Below, piece after piece: positions 25,894-34,124 of a stretch of 64,000 nt of DNA (position 1 is its first letter; each line of letters starts with the position of its first letter). Position numbers and translations under genes: made by a program. The notes beneath the pieces are model-generated. The model was not told where the DNA came from. It saw only the letters and a program-made list of their open reading frames with translations, and did no database searches. Source of the stretch: Haloactinospora alba (GTDB lineage Bacteria > Actinomycetota > Actinomycetes > Streptosporangiales > Streptosporangiaceae); contig NZ_VFQC01000001.1 in NCBI RefSeq assembly GCF_006717075.1, positions 124,001 through 188,000 on the forward strand, read 5' to 3'.

Positions 25894-27348
25894 ATGGCAA
25901 CCAGCGAGCCGAACTCCCGACTCCGCGCGGCACGCGAGGCATGCTCTTCGCCGTCGGCTCAGGGGGAGGCGATGAGCCGGGCCGAGCTGGCCGAGGCGGT
26001 CAACGATCACTTGTGGCGCACCACTGGCAGGCGCTACGCGTTGGACTCCCATGCCATCGCCCGATATGAGCGGGGCAAGGTCCGCTGGCCCAACGTGACT
26101 TACCGGGCTGGGCTGAAGGCCGTACTTGGAGCCGACAGCGATGCCGACCTGGGTTTCCACCCTGTACCACGCGGGCGAACGGTGCGTCCCGGATCGACTG
26201 GTGCGATGCACTTGACCGGCGGTGGCCAGCAAGATGGCCGACTGTGGGTGGCGGACCTGTGCGGGTCCTCAGACGCATCGGTTGATGCGGCACGGGCATT
26301 GTGGGCTACAGACCTCGATCGTGAAACCTCGGGGGCCGAGACGGCGATCCCGGAAGTCGACGTGAGTGCGGTGGTATTGCGGTGGCTGACCGCGTCGAAC
26401 GCGCTGCTGACCCGGCGGCGTGAGGGAACGGTGCTGGCCAGTGGGGATGACGTTGCCGCGGTGCACCGTGCGTGTGACATGTTTGAGGCGCTGGATCATG
26501 AGTTCGGTGGCGGACACGCCCGCGCCGCGGCGGTGCAGTACCTGAACAGTGAGATGGCGCCGCTGCTGCGGGGACGCTACAGCGCCGCGGTGGGGTGGGA
26601 CCTGTTCCGTGCGGCGGCCCGGTTCACCTACAAGACCGGGGCGATGGCCTACGACGCCGGACACCACGCCTTGGCGCGCAACTACTTCGTGCAGGCGCTG
26701 AACTTCGCCCACTGGGGCGGCGACCCGGCATTGGCTGGGAAGGCACTGTCGCTGTTGAGCCACCAGGCGAACTTCCTGGGGCTATTCCGCCAGGCGCTGG
26801 ACCTCGCACGCAGCGCCCGGATGGGGACACAAGGCCAGGTAAGCCCCGGCGTCCAGGCGATGTATGCGGCGATGGAGGCACGTGCGCTGGCCTCGTTGGG
26901 GGAGGAACGGGCTTGCACGCAGGCACTGAACCAGATGGAACGGTTCTTCCTCACCCGCGACGCTGAGCAGGAACCCGAGTGGCTGGGGTATTTCGATGAC
27001 TCCGAGGTTCACGACGAGTTCGCACACTGCTTCCATGACCTGGGGCTGGGAGAAGCTACTCGCCGTCACGCCCAGGAAAGTCGCAGCGGCGCCCGACGGG
27101 AGTACCGACGCAGCCGCACCTTCGCCGGCCTGATCCTGGCCGGCTCCTACGTGCTGGACCAGGGGAGCGACGTGGACGAAGCCTGCCGGATCGCTGACAG
27201 TGTCGTGGCCGAGGCAGGCCCGATGCGTTCGGACCGGGTCAGGAGCTATGTTCGTCGGTTCAATGAGCGCCTGGAACCGTATGCGGGCGCATCCGCAGTG
27301 CGCGCGTTCCGGCAGCGGGCTCGCGCCTCCCTGCTGGAGGCACCGTAG
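25894..27348 (+). CDS. XRE-family regulator with TPR-like C-terminus
   Basis: A 484-residue protein; the ATG at 25894 follows AAGGAAA. Residues about 20-85 are a helix-turn-helix of the XRE type (MSRAELAEAVNDHLWRTTG, then HAIARYERGKVRWPN). The remainder is alpha-helical with tetratricopeptide-like segments (DAGHHALARNYFVQALNFAH, ALSLLSHQANFLGLFRQALD). This architecture is frequent in actinomycetes, where the TPR part senses a peptide or protein partner. The adjacent divergent RsbW-like ATPase is a likely partner (inference). The gene is complete. Confidence 0.85.
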   Translation: MATSEPNSRLRAAREACSSPSAQGEAMSRAELAEAVNDHLWRTTGRRYALDSHAIARYERGKVRWPNVTYRAGLKAVLGADSDADLGFHPVPRGRTVRPGSTGAMHLTGGGQQDGRLWVADLCGSSDASVDAARALWATDLDRETSGAETAIPEVDVSAVVLRWLTASNALLTRRREGTVLASGDDVAAVHRACDMFEALDHEFGGGHARAAAVQYLNSEMAPLLRGRYSAAVGWDLFRAAARFTYKTGAMAYDAGHHALARNYFVQALNFAHWGGDPALAGKALSLLSHQANFLGLFRQALDLARSARMGTQGQVSPGVQAMYAAMEARALASLGEERACTQALNQMERFFLTRDAEQEPEWLGYFDDSEVHDEFAHCFHDLGLGEATRRHAQESRSGARREYRRSRTFAGLILAGSYVLDQGSDVDEACRIADSVVAEAGPMRSDRVRSYVRRFNERLEPYAGASAVRAFRQRARASLLEAP

Positions 27349-27352
27349 GACC

Positions 27353-28252
27353 TCAGACTCCGGGGGTCCAGTCGAACTGCTGGGGGCGGGTGCGCAGGGT
27401 GGCGATGCGGTGTTCGGCTTCAGCGGTGAGCCGCGGTTCGCGGCCGGTGCGGGCGCTGAGCCAGGCGGTCATGCGCAGCCGCCGGATGTCAGCCAGGGTG
27501 TCGTAGCCGTCCCAGTCGCGCACGTCATAGCCATAGGCGCGGACGAAGGCGGCGTACTCGCTGGCGGTATACCACTCCAGGTCACGGTAGACGGCGGCGA
27601 CGACCAGGTCCCACTCCCGCGGTCCGGTGGAAACCCGTTCCAGATCCATGGCCACGATCTCCCCGCTGGGGGTGTGGGCGAAGTTCTTGCGGTGGGCATC
27701 GCCGTGCACGGGGCCGGGCGGCAGCGCCGGCTGCAGGTTCTGGAAGGCGTGCCGCAGCTCCTCCAGGCGAGTGGTGAGGTAGGAACGCGAGCCGGCGCTG
27801 ATGCCGGTGGCCGCCTGCAGGTACTGTTCCACCCCGCGCAGCGGTTCCAGAGGTGGCAAGTCCACCTGTTCGGGAGCGGCCAGGGAGTGCAGGCGGCATA
27901 GCGCACCACCGAGCTCGGCACTGGTGGCCATGCGCGGCTCGGCGACCTCGTGCCAGAGCGAGACCAGCCACCCCGCGACCTTCACGGGCGTGGATCGTGC
28001 CGGACGCACGGCAGGAACCCCCGCGGAGTTCAGCCAGGCGGCCACGTCCAGTTCCTGACACAGGCGCTGCGCGTTGTCGGTGGCCGTGATGCGCAGAACG
28101 ATCCCTTCCGTCGGCAGCAGCACCGAGGCGTTGGTTCCCACCGGCCCCAACACCCTGCGCTCGGCAACGGCAAGCCCCAATGCCGCGCCCGCCTGCGCGG
28201 CGATGCGCAGTGCCACCTCCTGTGTCAACGACCCATCGGCCTGAACGGCCAT
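27353..28252 (-). CDS. APH-family phosphotransferase
   Basis: A 299-residue kinase of the aminoglycoside/choline phosphotransferase family. The catalytic loop VHGDAHRKNF is complete, and the metal-binding AMDLERVSTGPREWDLV follows at the usual distance. The N-terminal lobe (GPVGTNASVLLPTEGIVLRI) looks intact. It converges on the XRE-TPR gene with only 4 nt between stop codons. The substrate cannot be read from sequence; resistance to an aminoglycoside is possible but unproven. Confidence 0.82.
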   Translation of the reverse strand: MAVQADGSLTQEVALRIAAQAGAALGLAVAERRVLGPVGTNASVLLPTEGIVLRITATDNAQRLCQELDVAAWLNSAGVPAVRPARSTPVKVAGWLVSLWHEVAEPRMATSAELGGALCRLHSLAAPEQVDLPPLEPLRGVEQYLQAATGISAGSRSYLTTRLEELRHAFQNLQPALPPGPVHGDAHRKNFAHTPSGEIVAMDLERVSTGPREWDLVVAAVYRDLEWYTASEYAAFVRAYGYDVRDWDGYDTLADIRRLRMTAWLSARTGREPRLTAEAEHRIATLRTRPQQFDWTPGV

Positions 28253-28483
28253 CCTGCCAACCTCCCCTCGACATCGTCCTGCTGCAGCGGGCAGCCGCTC
28301 TCACCCTAGATGGGCAGGCGTGCCCGGCTTCGTGTGGTGTTCCAGAGTGCCCGTCGGTGCCCCGCAGAATGCCCTGCCGCGCCCCACGCCTCCATGGAAG
28401 GGTGACTGTGCGGCTACGCACCGAACGCAGTTTGGGGACGCCGCGTGCCATGGGTTCGACCACAACAACCACGGAGGATGCCT

Positions 28484-29542
28484 GTGCCCGGCACAGCAGC
28501 GATGAGCCCCGATCAGGCCCGCCAAGACATGGTTGATGCCCTGATCGGCCAGCGAGTCCAGACGGGGATGGAGCCCTTCTCACCTCGCCTTGAGAAGGCG
28601 CTGCGCACGGTGCCGCGCCACCTGTTCGCGCCTGAGGCTTCGCTGGAGCAGGCGTATGCTCCTGACGCGCCGGTGGCCATCAAGCACGACGCTCAGGGCA
28701 GACGCGTCAGCTCGCTGTCCTCGGCCCATACCCAGGCCACCATGCTCGAACAGGCCGACATCACCCCAGGAATGCGGGTACTGGAGGTGGGCTCGGGGGG
28801 ATACAACGCCGCCTTGGTCGCTGAACTGGTCGGAACCGGCGGTGAGGTGACCTCGATCGACATCGATCGTGACATCACCGACCGGGCACGGCACTGCCTC
28901 GATGCGACCGGATACGACCGGGTGCGGGTGGCCTGCGCCGATGCCGAGTACGGCCTTCAGGGACACGCCCCCTACGACCGCATCCTGATCACCGCAGGGG
29001 CCGGGGACATCCCACCGGCGTGGCGCGGCCAACTCGGGCCGCAAGGGCGCCTGGTCGTTCCCTTGAGAATGCGCGGCCTGACCCGCACTACCGCCTTCGA
29101 CCGCGCCGACGGGCATCTCGTGAGCCGCCCTGACCACCACCTCACGCAGTTCGTGTCCATGCAGGGCGCTGGCGCCCACGCCGAGCGTGGCATCGCCGTG
29201 CAGGGTGAGGACATCTCGCTGTTCGCCGTCGAGGGGAATGTGGACGTTTCGGCGCTGCGCGAGGCGCTGCACGGGCCGCGGTTGGAGACCTGGCCGGGAG
29301 TGGAATTCCGCCATCCCGACCGGCTCCATTTGTGGGTGGTGGGCCACGCCGACCACTACGCCCTGCTGTATGCCCGGCCGGGTGTTCTGGAACCAGGCCC
29401 GAACGGGCCGTTGGCCCCGGCCCCGATCCCGGTTCTGCTCGCAGAGCAGGGAAGTCTGGCGTTGCGTACCAAACGCGCCGTGGCCCCAGCAGGATTCGAA
29501 CCTGCGACACCCACTTTAGGAGAGTGGTGCTCTGTCCCCTGA
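28484..29542 (+). CDS. FxLD-type protein methyltransferase (PIMT-like)
   Basis: A 352-residue methyltransferase of the protein-L-isoaspartate family, in the subgroup annotated as FxLD-system methyltransferases found with class I lanthipeptide-type peptides. The GTG at 28484 is chosen because GGAGG lies 6 nt upstream. Motifs include VPRHLFAPEASLEQAYA, then MLEQADITPGMRVLEVGSGG, VTSIDIDRDITDRAR and APYDRILITAGAGDIPPAW. The last 20 or so residues (APAGFEPATPTLGEWCSVP) are translated from the antisense of the tRNA-Arg gene, so the natural stop may have been lost when the region joined the tRNA. No FxLD precursor peptide gene is recognisable beside it. Confidence 0.8.
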   Translation: MPGTAAMSPDQARQDMVDALIGQRVQTGMEPFSPRLEKALRTVPRHLFAPEASLEQAYAPDAPVAIKHDAQGRRVSSLSSAHTQATMLEQADITPGMRVLEVGSGGYNAALVAELVGTGGEVTSIDIDRDITDRARHCLDATGYDRVRVACADAEYGLQGHAPYDRILITAGAGDIPPAWRGQLGPQGRLVVPLRMRGLTRTTAFDRADGHLVSRPDHHLTQFVSMQGAGAHAERGIAVQGEDISLFAVEGNVDVSALREALHGPRLETWPGVEFRHPDRLHLWVVGHADHYALLYARPGVLEPGPNGPLAPAPIPVLLAEQGSLALRTKRAVAPAGFEPATPTLGEWCSVP

Positions 29543-29553
29543 GCTATGAGGCC
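29481..29553 (-). tRNA. tRNA-Arg (anticodon CCT)
   Basis: A 73-nt cloverleaf: acceptor GGCCTCA pairs with TGGGGCC plus discriminator A, anticodon stem CCACT/AGTGG around CTCCTAA (anticodon CCT, codon AGG), T-arm GCAGG-TTCGAAT-CCTGC. The FxLD methyltransferase frame on the other strand ends inside it. It marks the boundary between accessory and housekeeping DNA and is a plausible integration site. Confidence 0.95.
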
Positions 29554-29872
29554 CGTCTGGGATGATAGCTCACATCAGAGCCCTGCGTGCCTCACGTCGG
29601 TACGCGGTTCCGGCCGAAACCCGGCGGTACCGGGACGTGCGCGGATTGAGTATCCTGCTGGCGACACGGTTGTCATCGCTTCCGGGTGATTCCCCTCACT
29701 CTCGCTGTACGGCACTGGTCCGGTAACCCCCGTGTGTCCGCCGGGATGCCGTGCGTGGCCGCGACCGTGAGTGACACCCGCCAGTTCGTACAGTCATGTC
29801 CGGTGATGGGACTGTAGTACGTTGCGATGCGGTAACGCGGACGATTACGACGTGAAGCGCGGAGGCCCCCTC
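29554..29872. other. Intergenic region before the M15 peptidase
   Basis: About 320 bases with no gene. It carries the upstream regions of tRNA-Arg (leftward) and of the peptidase gene (rightward). A structured leader is possible given several short inverted repeats, but I cannot match it to a known riboswitch. Confidence 0.35.
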
Positions 29873-31018
29873 GTGCCGTTCAGCCTCGACGTGACGCGGC
29901 GACACTCCCGCGGACCGGGCGGCGAGGATCCGTTCACTCTCGTGCTCGCTCGGCTCCGCGACAGTCGGCCCGCGCGGCTGGCTCTGGCCGCCGTCCTCGT
30001 GGCGGTCTGCCTCGTGCCGGGCGCGCAGACGGTCGTCGCCCCGGCGACCGACACCGCCACGGCCGACAGCGACCTCGACGAGCTCAAGAAGAAGGCCGAC
30101 AAGGCCAAGGAGGAGCTCGAGGAGGCCACCGAGGACTACACCGAGCGGGAGAAGGCGCTGGAGGACGCCCAGGACGAGCTCGTCTCCACCCTGGAGGACC
30201 TGCAGGAGACCGAACAGGACCTCGCCGAGATGCGCGAACCCCTGTCCCAGCTCGCCAGCACCCTGTACCAGCAGCCCGACGGCGGCACCCTCGGGATGAT
30301 GACCTCCGGGACGATCGAACAGGACCTCCAGGTGGAGTCCTACGTCGGCAAGCTCTCCGACGACCAGCAGGCGCTGCTGGAGGAGGCCAACAGTCTCCGG
30401 GAGGAGAAGTCCGACCTCGCCAACGACGCGCAGGCGCTGCAGTCGGAGACGCAGCTGGAACGGGTCGAGCTCAAGGGCGACCTCGCCGACCTGCGGGAGA
30501 AGTCGGAGGAGAGCACCGAGGAGCTCACCAGCGAGCTGGAGGACCGCGGGCTGGACGTCGACACCTACATGGCCGGGGCGGAGTGCGACCCCTCCAAGGG
30601 GGAGAACGCCTCCGACTCGGCCAACGGCCTGCTTCCGGACAGCTCCCTGTGCGAACTCCCGCAGGGCGGCGAGTTCCTGCGCGCCGACGCGGCCGTGGAC
30701 TTCATCGAGATGAACCAGGCCTACGCCGAGGAGTTCGGTGAGGAGATGTGCGTGACCAGCTCCTACCGCGACCTCCCCAACCAGCAGCGCGTGTTCGCCG
30801 AGCAACCCCCCGGCAACGCCGCCGTCCCGGGCACCAGCAACCACGGCTGGGGCCTGGCGATCGACCTGTGCGGCGGGGTGCAGAACGAGGGGACGCCGCA
30901 GTTCAACTGGCTGGAGGAGAACTCCGAGCAGTGGGGCTGGTTCCACCCGCAGTGGGCCTACTCCAGCCCCTACGAGCCCTGGCACTGGGAGTACGAGGCC
31001 GTCAGCGGCGCCGACTGA
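29873..31018 (+). CDS. Exported M15-family D-Ala-D-Ala carboxypeptidase with coiled coil
   Basis: A 381-residue protein from GTG 29873, preceded by GGAGG. A membrane or signal segment (LALAAVLVAVCLVPGAQTVV) is followed by a long acidic coiled coil (about residues 60-220, DELKKKADKAKEELEEATED and similar). The C-terminal domain is a VanY/M15B peptidase: SSYRDLPNQQRVF, SNHGWGLAIDL (zinc His and Asp) and PWHWEY (zinc His). It should trim cell-wall peptides outside the membrane. The coiled coil plus peptidase layout resembles FtsX-activated hydrolases, suggesting regulated activity (inference). Confidence 0.87.
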   Translation: MPFSLDVTRRHSRGPGGEDPFTLVLARLRDSRPARLALAAVLVAVCLVPGAQTVVAPATDTATADSDLDELKKKADKAKEELEEATEDYTEREKALEDAQDELVSTLEDLQETEQDLAEMREPLSQLASTLYQQPDGGTLGMMTSGTIEQDLQVESYVGKLSDDQQALLEEANSLREEKSDLANDAQALQSETQLERVELKGDLADLREKSEESTEELTSELEDRGLDVDTYMAGAECDPSKGENASDSANGLLPDSSLCELPQGGEFLRADAAVDFIEMNQAYAEEFGEEMCVTSSYRDLPNQQRVFAEQPPGNAAVPGTSNHGWGLAIDLCGGVQNEGTPQFNWLEENSEQWGWFHPQWAYSSPYEPWHWEYEAVSGAD

Positions 31019-31020
31019 CC

Positions 31021-31039
31021 CCGCCCGGTCCGCGGGCGG
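31021..31039. terminator. Hairpin between convergent genes
   Basis: CCGCCCG (31021-31027) pairs with CGGGCGG (31033-31039) around a 5-nt loop, placed between the M15 peptidase stop and the convergent SAF-domain gene. It is a probable bidirectional terminator without a T-run. Confidence 0.4.
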
Positions 31040-31051
31040 GCGGTGGACCCC

Positions 31052-31699
31052 TCACCCGCGGATGGTGACGGACAGGCGGCTGCTGGCCGCGTGTCCGGCG
31101 AGAGCGCGCGCGTCCTCCGGAGTGACCGCCACGAGCAGGAGCGCGCCCGTCTCCCCGGACCCGGCCCGGTCGTCTTCCGGAACGGCGATCACCGGGCAGT
31201 CGGCCACCACCCGCTCGGCCGGACCGCCGCCCACCGCCTCCGCGGCGAAGCCGGCCGCGGACGGTTCGCCCGCCGCGAGGATGTCAACCCTGCTTCCCGG
31301 GTTGAGGAGGGTGAGAGCTCCGGCGTCCGCCACCCGGACCGGGGCGGCCACCCTGTCGGCGCCGTACTCGGCGGCGGGCGGGTCCGCGACCCGGGCGGTG
31401 GTGAGCACCTCCCCGCCGCGCAGCGGACCGGTCAAGGACATGCCATCAGTGTCGGTGTCCGGCGGAAGGGCGCCGTCGGGCACGGCCTCGCGCGGAAGGG
31501 AGCGCACCGTGGTGTCGCGCGGTGCCAGTGGGGAGGAGGCGGACACGTCTCCCGCCGCCACCAGGACGTCCGTGGTGGGCTCCGGAGGCGGGCGCAGCAA
31601 CAGGACCGCGCCCGCGAACGCGAGCGCGGCGCAGGACGTGCCGAACGCGCGCCTGTGCCGGGACAGGAAGGCGCCCGGAACGCGCCGGCGCGTTCTCAC
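31052..31699 (-). CDS. SAF-domain membrane-anchored protein (CpaB/RcpC-like)
   Basis: A 215-residue protein starting at GTG 31699. After a basic N-terminus there is one membrane helix (GTSCAALAFAGAVLLL), then a SAF domain (VLVAAGDVSASSPLAPRDT, LTGPLRGGEVLTTARV) and a C-terminal beta-rich part (LLNPGSRVDILA, LLLVAVTPEDARALAGH). This order is that of CpaB/RcpC proteins of tad-pilus systems, although in actinomycetes many stand alone, as here. A role at the cell surface is likely; the exact role is unknown. Confidence 0.75.
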   Translation of the reverse strand: MRTRRRVPGAFLSRHRRAFGTSCAALAFAGAVLLLRPPPEPTTDVLVAAGDVSASSPLAPRDTTVRSLPREAVPDGALPPDTDTDGMSLTGPLRGGEVLTTARVADPPAAEYGADRVAAPVRVADAGALTLLNPGSRVDILAAGEPSAAGFAAEAVGGGPAERVVADCPVIAVPEDDRAGSGETGALLLVAVTPEDARALAGHAASSRLSVTIRG

Positions 31700-31793
31700 A
31701 GCGGGCGGAGTGCTGGACGTGTGATGGCCATGTCAGCACGATACGACGCCGGGCAGGGAGTGGGGCGCCTGTCCACAGGCGCGGGGGTGCGGG

Positions 31794-31829
31794 TCCTGTT
31801 CGACGGACGGCGTCCGCCGAACAACCTAG
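31794..31829 (-). repeat. CTAG/GTCCTGTT repeat, hairpin terminator copy A
   Basis: Minus strand: the FmdB stop TAG lies inside CTAG (31826-31829) and is followed by GTTGTTCGGCGGACG and its near-perfect reverse complement ending AACAGGAC. The 13-bp arms have one mismatch. It looks like an intrinsic terminator and matches the family seen at 35355, 50984, 57119 and 59743. Confidence 0.55.
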
Positions 31830-32215
31830 CTGGAGGAGGCGGAGGCGGTGCTCGTCGACCCGCTGGAGGACCCGGAGGAGCTCGCGGTTCCGGAGGAGGA
31901 GTCGCCCGATCCGGAGGAGCCCGAGCTGGAGGAGTCCGAGCCGGAGCCGGACGAGTCCGCGCTTGAGCTGTCGCTCTTCTGGCCGCTGCCGTTCGCGGAC
32001 TCCGAGGAGCCGTTGGCGGAGACCGACGATCCGGAACCGGGCTTGCTGTCGGTGTGGTAGAAGCCGGAGCCCTTGAAGACGATCCCCACAGCCGAGTACA
32101 CCTTGCGCAGGCGGCCCTCGCACTCGGGGCACACGGTCAGCGAGTCGTCGCTGAAGCTCTGCACGACTTCCATCTGAGCGTCGCATGCGGTGCACGCGTA
32201 CTGGTACGTAGGCAC
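31826..32215 (-). CDS. FmdB-family zinc ribbon protein with Ser/Gly tail
   Basis: A 129-residue protein from GTG 32215 behind GGAGGATCC. Residues 1-45 are the FmdB regulatory zinc ribbon (MPTYQYACTACDAQMEVVQ, then CPECEGRLRKVYS), with the conserved IVFKGSGFYHTD after it. From about residue 60 the protein is almost only Ser, Gly, Asp and Ala (repeated SSGSGSDSS-like units), a disordered tail longer than in most FmdB proteins. The family is proposed to regulate small-molecule transport or metabolism; its role here is unknown. Confidence 0.88.
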   Translation of the reverse strand: MPTYQYACTACDAQMEVVQSFSDDSLTVCPECEGRLRKVYSAVGIVFKGSGFYHTDSKPGSGSSVSANGSSESANGSGQKSDSSSADSSGSGSDSSSSGSSGSGDSSSGTASSSGSSSGSTSTASASSS

Positions 32216-32373
32216 GGATCCTCCTTGCTGGCACTCTCGCCCGCTGACTGCTAAATGGTACGTGCTCGGGCAGCGCTGCCGCGACTCGGGGCGCTGCCAC
32301 CGGCCGGTACGGCGCCGCCGGGATATGCAACACCCGGCGGTTCGGCGCTGTTCCCTCGCACACACCGGCGGGG

Positions 32374-32949
32374 TCAGAACCAGGAGAGCCCGCCCGTCGG
32401 CGTCACGACCCCGTGTACCGGCTGGTCGTGCGGTTCCGTGGGCACCGCGTCCACCAGTTCGGTGTCGTAAATCACCGCGACGATGCTCGTGTTCGGCCCG
32501 GCCAGCGACAGGGCCCGGTCGTAGCAGCCGGCCCCGCGCCCCAACCGGTAGCCCTTGCGGTCGATGGCCAGCGCGGGGCACACGATGGCCGACGCCCGCC
32601 GCACCGCCTCGGGGCCGTGCCGCTGACCGGTGGGTTCCAGCAGGTCGTTGGCGGTGCGGGTGAGACTGTCCGGACCCTCGTAGGAGGCCCAGTCCAGGTT
32701 CCGGTCCGGCAGGAACACCGGCAGCAGCACGTAGGTACCGCGCCGCCACAGCGCGGTGATGAGTTTGTGGGTGTCCGGCTCGGTTCCGACCGAGTAGTAC
32801 ACGGCGACCGTCCCGCCCGTGTCGAAGGGCGGCGTGCTGGCGAGAGCGTCCCTGAGCGCCGTCCCCGCGCGCTGCGTCTCGGACTCGGGCAGACTGCGCC
32901 GTTCCTGCGTGATCCGCCGGCGCATCTCCCGTTTCTCGGTGGTCTCCAT
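32374..32949 (-). CDS. 5-formyltetrahydrofolate cyclo-ligase
   Basis: A 191-residue enzyme from ATG 32949 (METTEKREMRRRITQERRS). It converts 5-formyl-THF and ATP to 5,10-methenyl-THF. Typical features are the N-terminal KxxxR helix, VAVYYSVGTEPDT, the LLPVFLPD strand and the Gly-rich nucleotide site RLGRGAGCYDRAL near the C-terminus. It is in the same orientation as fmdB, which follows it; this pair is common in actinobacteria. It is divergent from galU. Confidence 0.9.
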   Translation of the reverse strand: METTEKREMRRRITQERRSLPESETQRAGTALRDALASTPPFDTGGTVAVYYSVGTEPDTHKLITALWRRGTYVLLPVFLPDRNLDWASYEGPDSLTRTANDLLEPTGQRHGPEAVRRASAIVCPALAIDRKGYRLGRGAGCYDRALSLAGPNTSIVAVIYDTELVDAVPTEPHDQPVHGVVTPTGGLSWF

Positions 32950-33112
32950 GGCACCCAGTCTCCCAGCCACGGCCCGACGGTGAGGAATGCGTGAAGAACG
33001 GGTGAATGTCCCTTGCGCCGTACGGCGCTCACCGGCCAGCGCGCTGCCGTGACGCGGACCGGCCCACGCGTGCCGGGCGGTCACGGCACCGGCGCTGTCC
33101 TACAGTGCCGGC

Positions 33113-34039
33113 ATGGCTGAAACGCAACCCGCTGTCCCCACTGTCACGAAAGCCGTGGTACCCGCGGCGGGTCTGGGCACCCGGTTCCTGCCCGCGACCA
33201 AGGCGACGCCCAAGGAGATGCTGCCGATCCTGGACAAACCCGCGATCCAGTACGTCGTGGAGGAGGCCGTCGCCGCCGGCCTCGACGACGTCCTCGTGAT
33301 CACGGGGCGCAGCAAACGCTCCATCGAGGACCACTTCGACCGCGCCTACGAGCTGGAGGAGGCGCTGCGCGCCAAGGGCGACACCCGGCGCCTGCGGTCG
33401 GTGCAGGCCACCAGTGAGCTCGCCCAGATGCACTACGTGCGGCAGGGCGACCCGCGCGGGTTGGGCCACGCGGTCCTGTGCGCCGCGGCCCACGTGGGGC
33501 GGGAACCGTTCGCCGTGCTGCTGGGCGACGACCTCATCGGCGAGGTGGACGCGCTGCTCGCGCGGATGATCGAGGTGCGCGAGACCTACGGCGGCAGCGT
33601 GGTGGCGCTGATGGAGGTCGACCCCGAGAACGTGTCCTCCTACGGGTGCGCCGCCGTGGAACCGGCGGACGAACCGGACGTCGTCACGGTCACCGACCTG
33701 GTGGAGAAACCGCCGGTGGAGAGCGCCCCCAGCCGGTGGGTGATCATCGGCCGCTACATCTGCGACCCGGCGGTGTTCGACGTGCTGCGCGAGACCCCGC
33801 CCGGCAGGGGCGGGGAGATCCAGCTCACCGACGCGCTGCGGGAGCTGGCCGGGCGCGGGGCCGACGAGGGCGGGCCCGTGCACGGAGTGCTGTTCCCCGG
33901 GCGGCGCTACGACACCGGGAACACGGTGGACTACCTCCGCACCGTCGTGGAGTTCGCGTGCCGCCGCCCCGACCTCGCCGCCGAGTTCCTGCCCTGGCTG
34001 CGCTCGTTCGTGGCGGAGAAGGACAATCCCCAGACGTGA
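33113..34039 (+). CDS. galU: UTP-glucose-1-phosphate uridylyltransferase
   Basis: A 308-residue nucleotidyltransferase making UDP-glucose for envelope and exopolysaccharide synthesis. The N-terminal motif VVPAAGLGTRFLPATKATPK is the nucleotide-binding loop with its catalytic Arg and Lys; LPILDKPAIQYVVEEAV, FAVLLGDDLIG and VVEKPP-like segments follow. It is the first gene of a rightward group with moeA/glp, moaC and mogA. The length is normal. Confidence 0.95.
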   Translation: MAETQPAVPTVTKAVVPAAGLGTRFLPATKATPKEMLPILDKPAIQYVVEEAVAAGLDDVLVITGRSKRSIEDHFDRAYELEEALRAKGDTRRLRSVQATSELAQMHYVRQGDPRGLGHAVLCAAAHVGREPFAVLLGDDLIGEVDALLARMIEVRETYGGSVVALMEVDPENVSSYGCAAVEPADEPDVVTVTDLVEKPPVESAPSRWVIIGRYICDPAVFDVLRETPPGRGGEIQLTDALRELAGRGADEGGPVHGVLFPGRRYDTGNTVDYLRTVVEFACRRPDLAAEFLPWLRSFVAEKDNPQT

Positions 34040-34124
34040 GGGCGGGGCTGTCCGGGACCCCCACCCGGCGTGGAACACTGGACACCTCGGCGGTGCGGCG
34101 TCAACGAACGGGGGAGCGACGACG

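Noticed and set aside
29554-29872. A possible riboswitch ahead of the M15 peptidase.
   Set aside because: Some short inverted repeats are present, but I could not match the conserved core of any known class.
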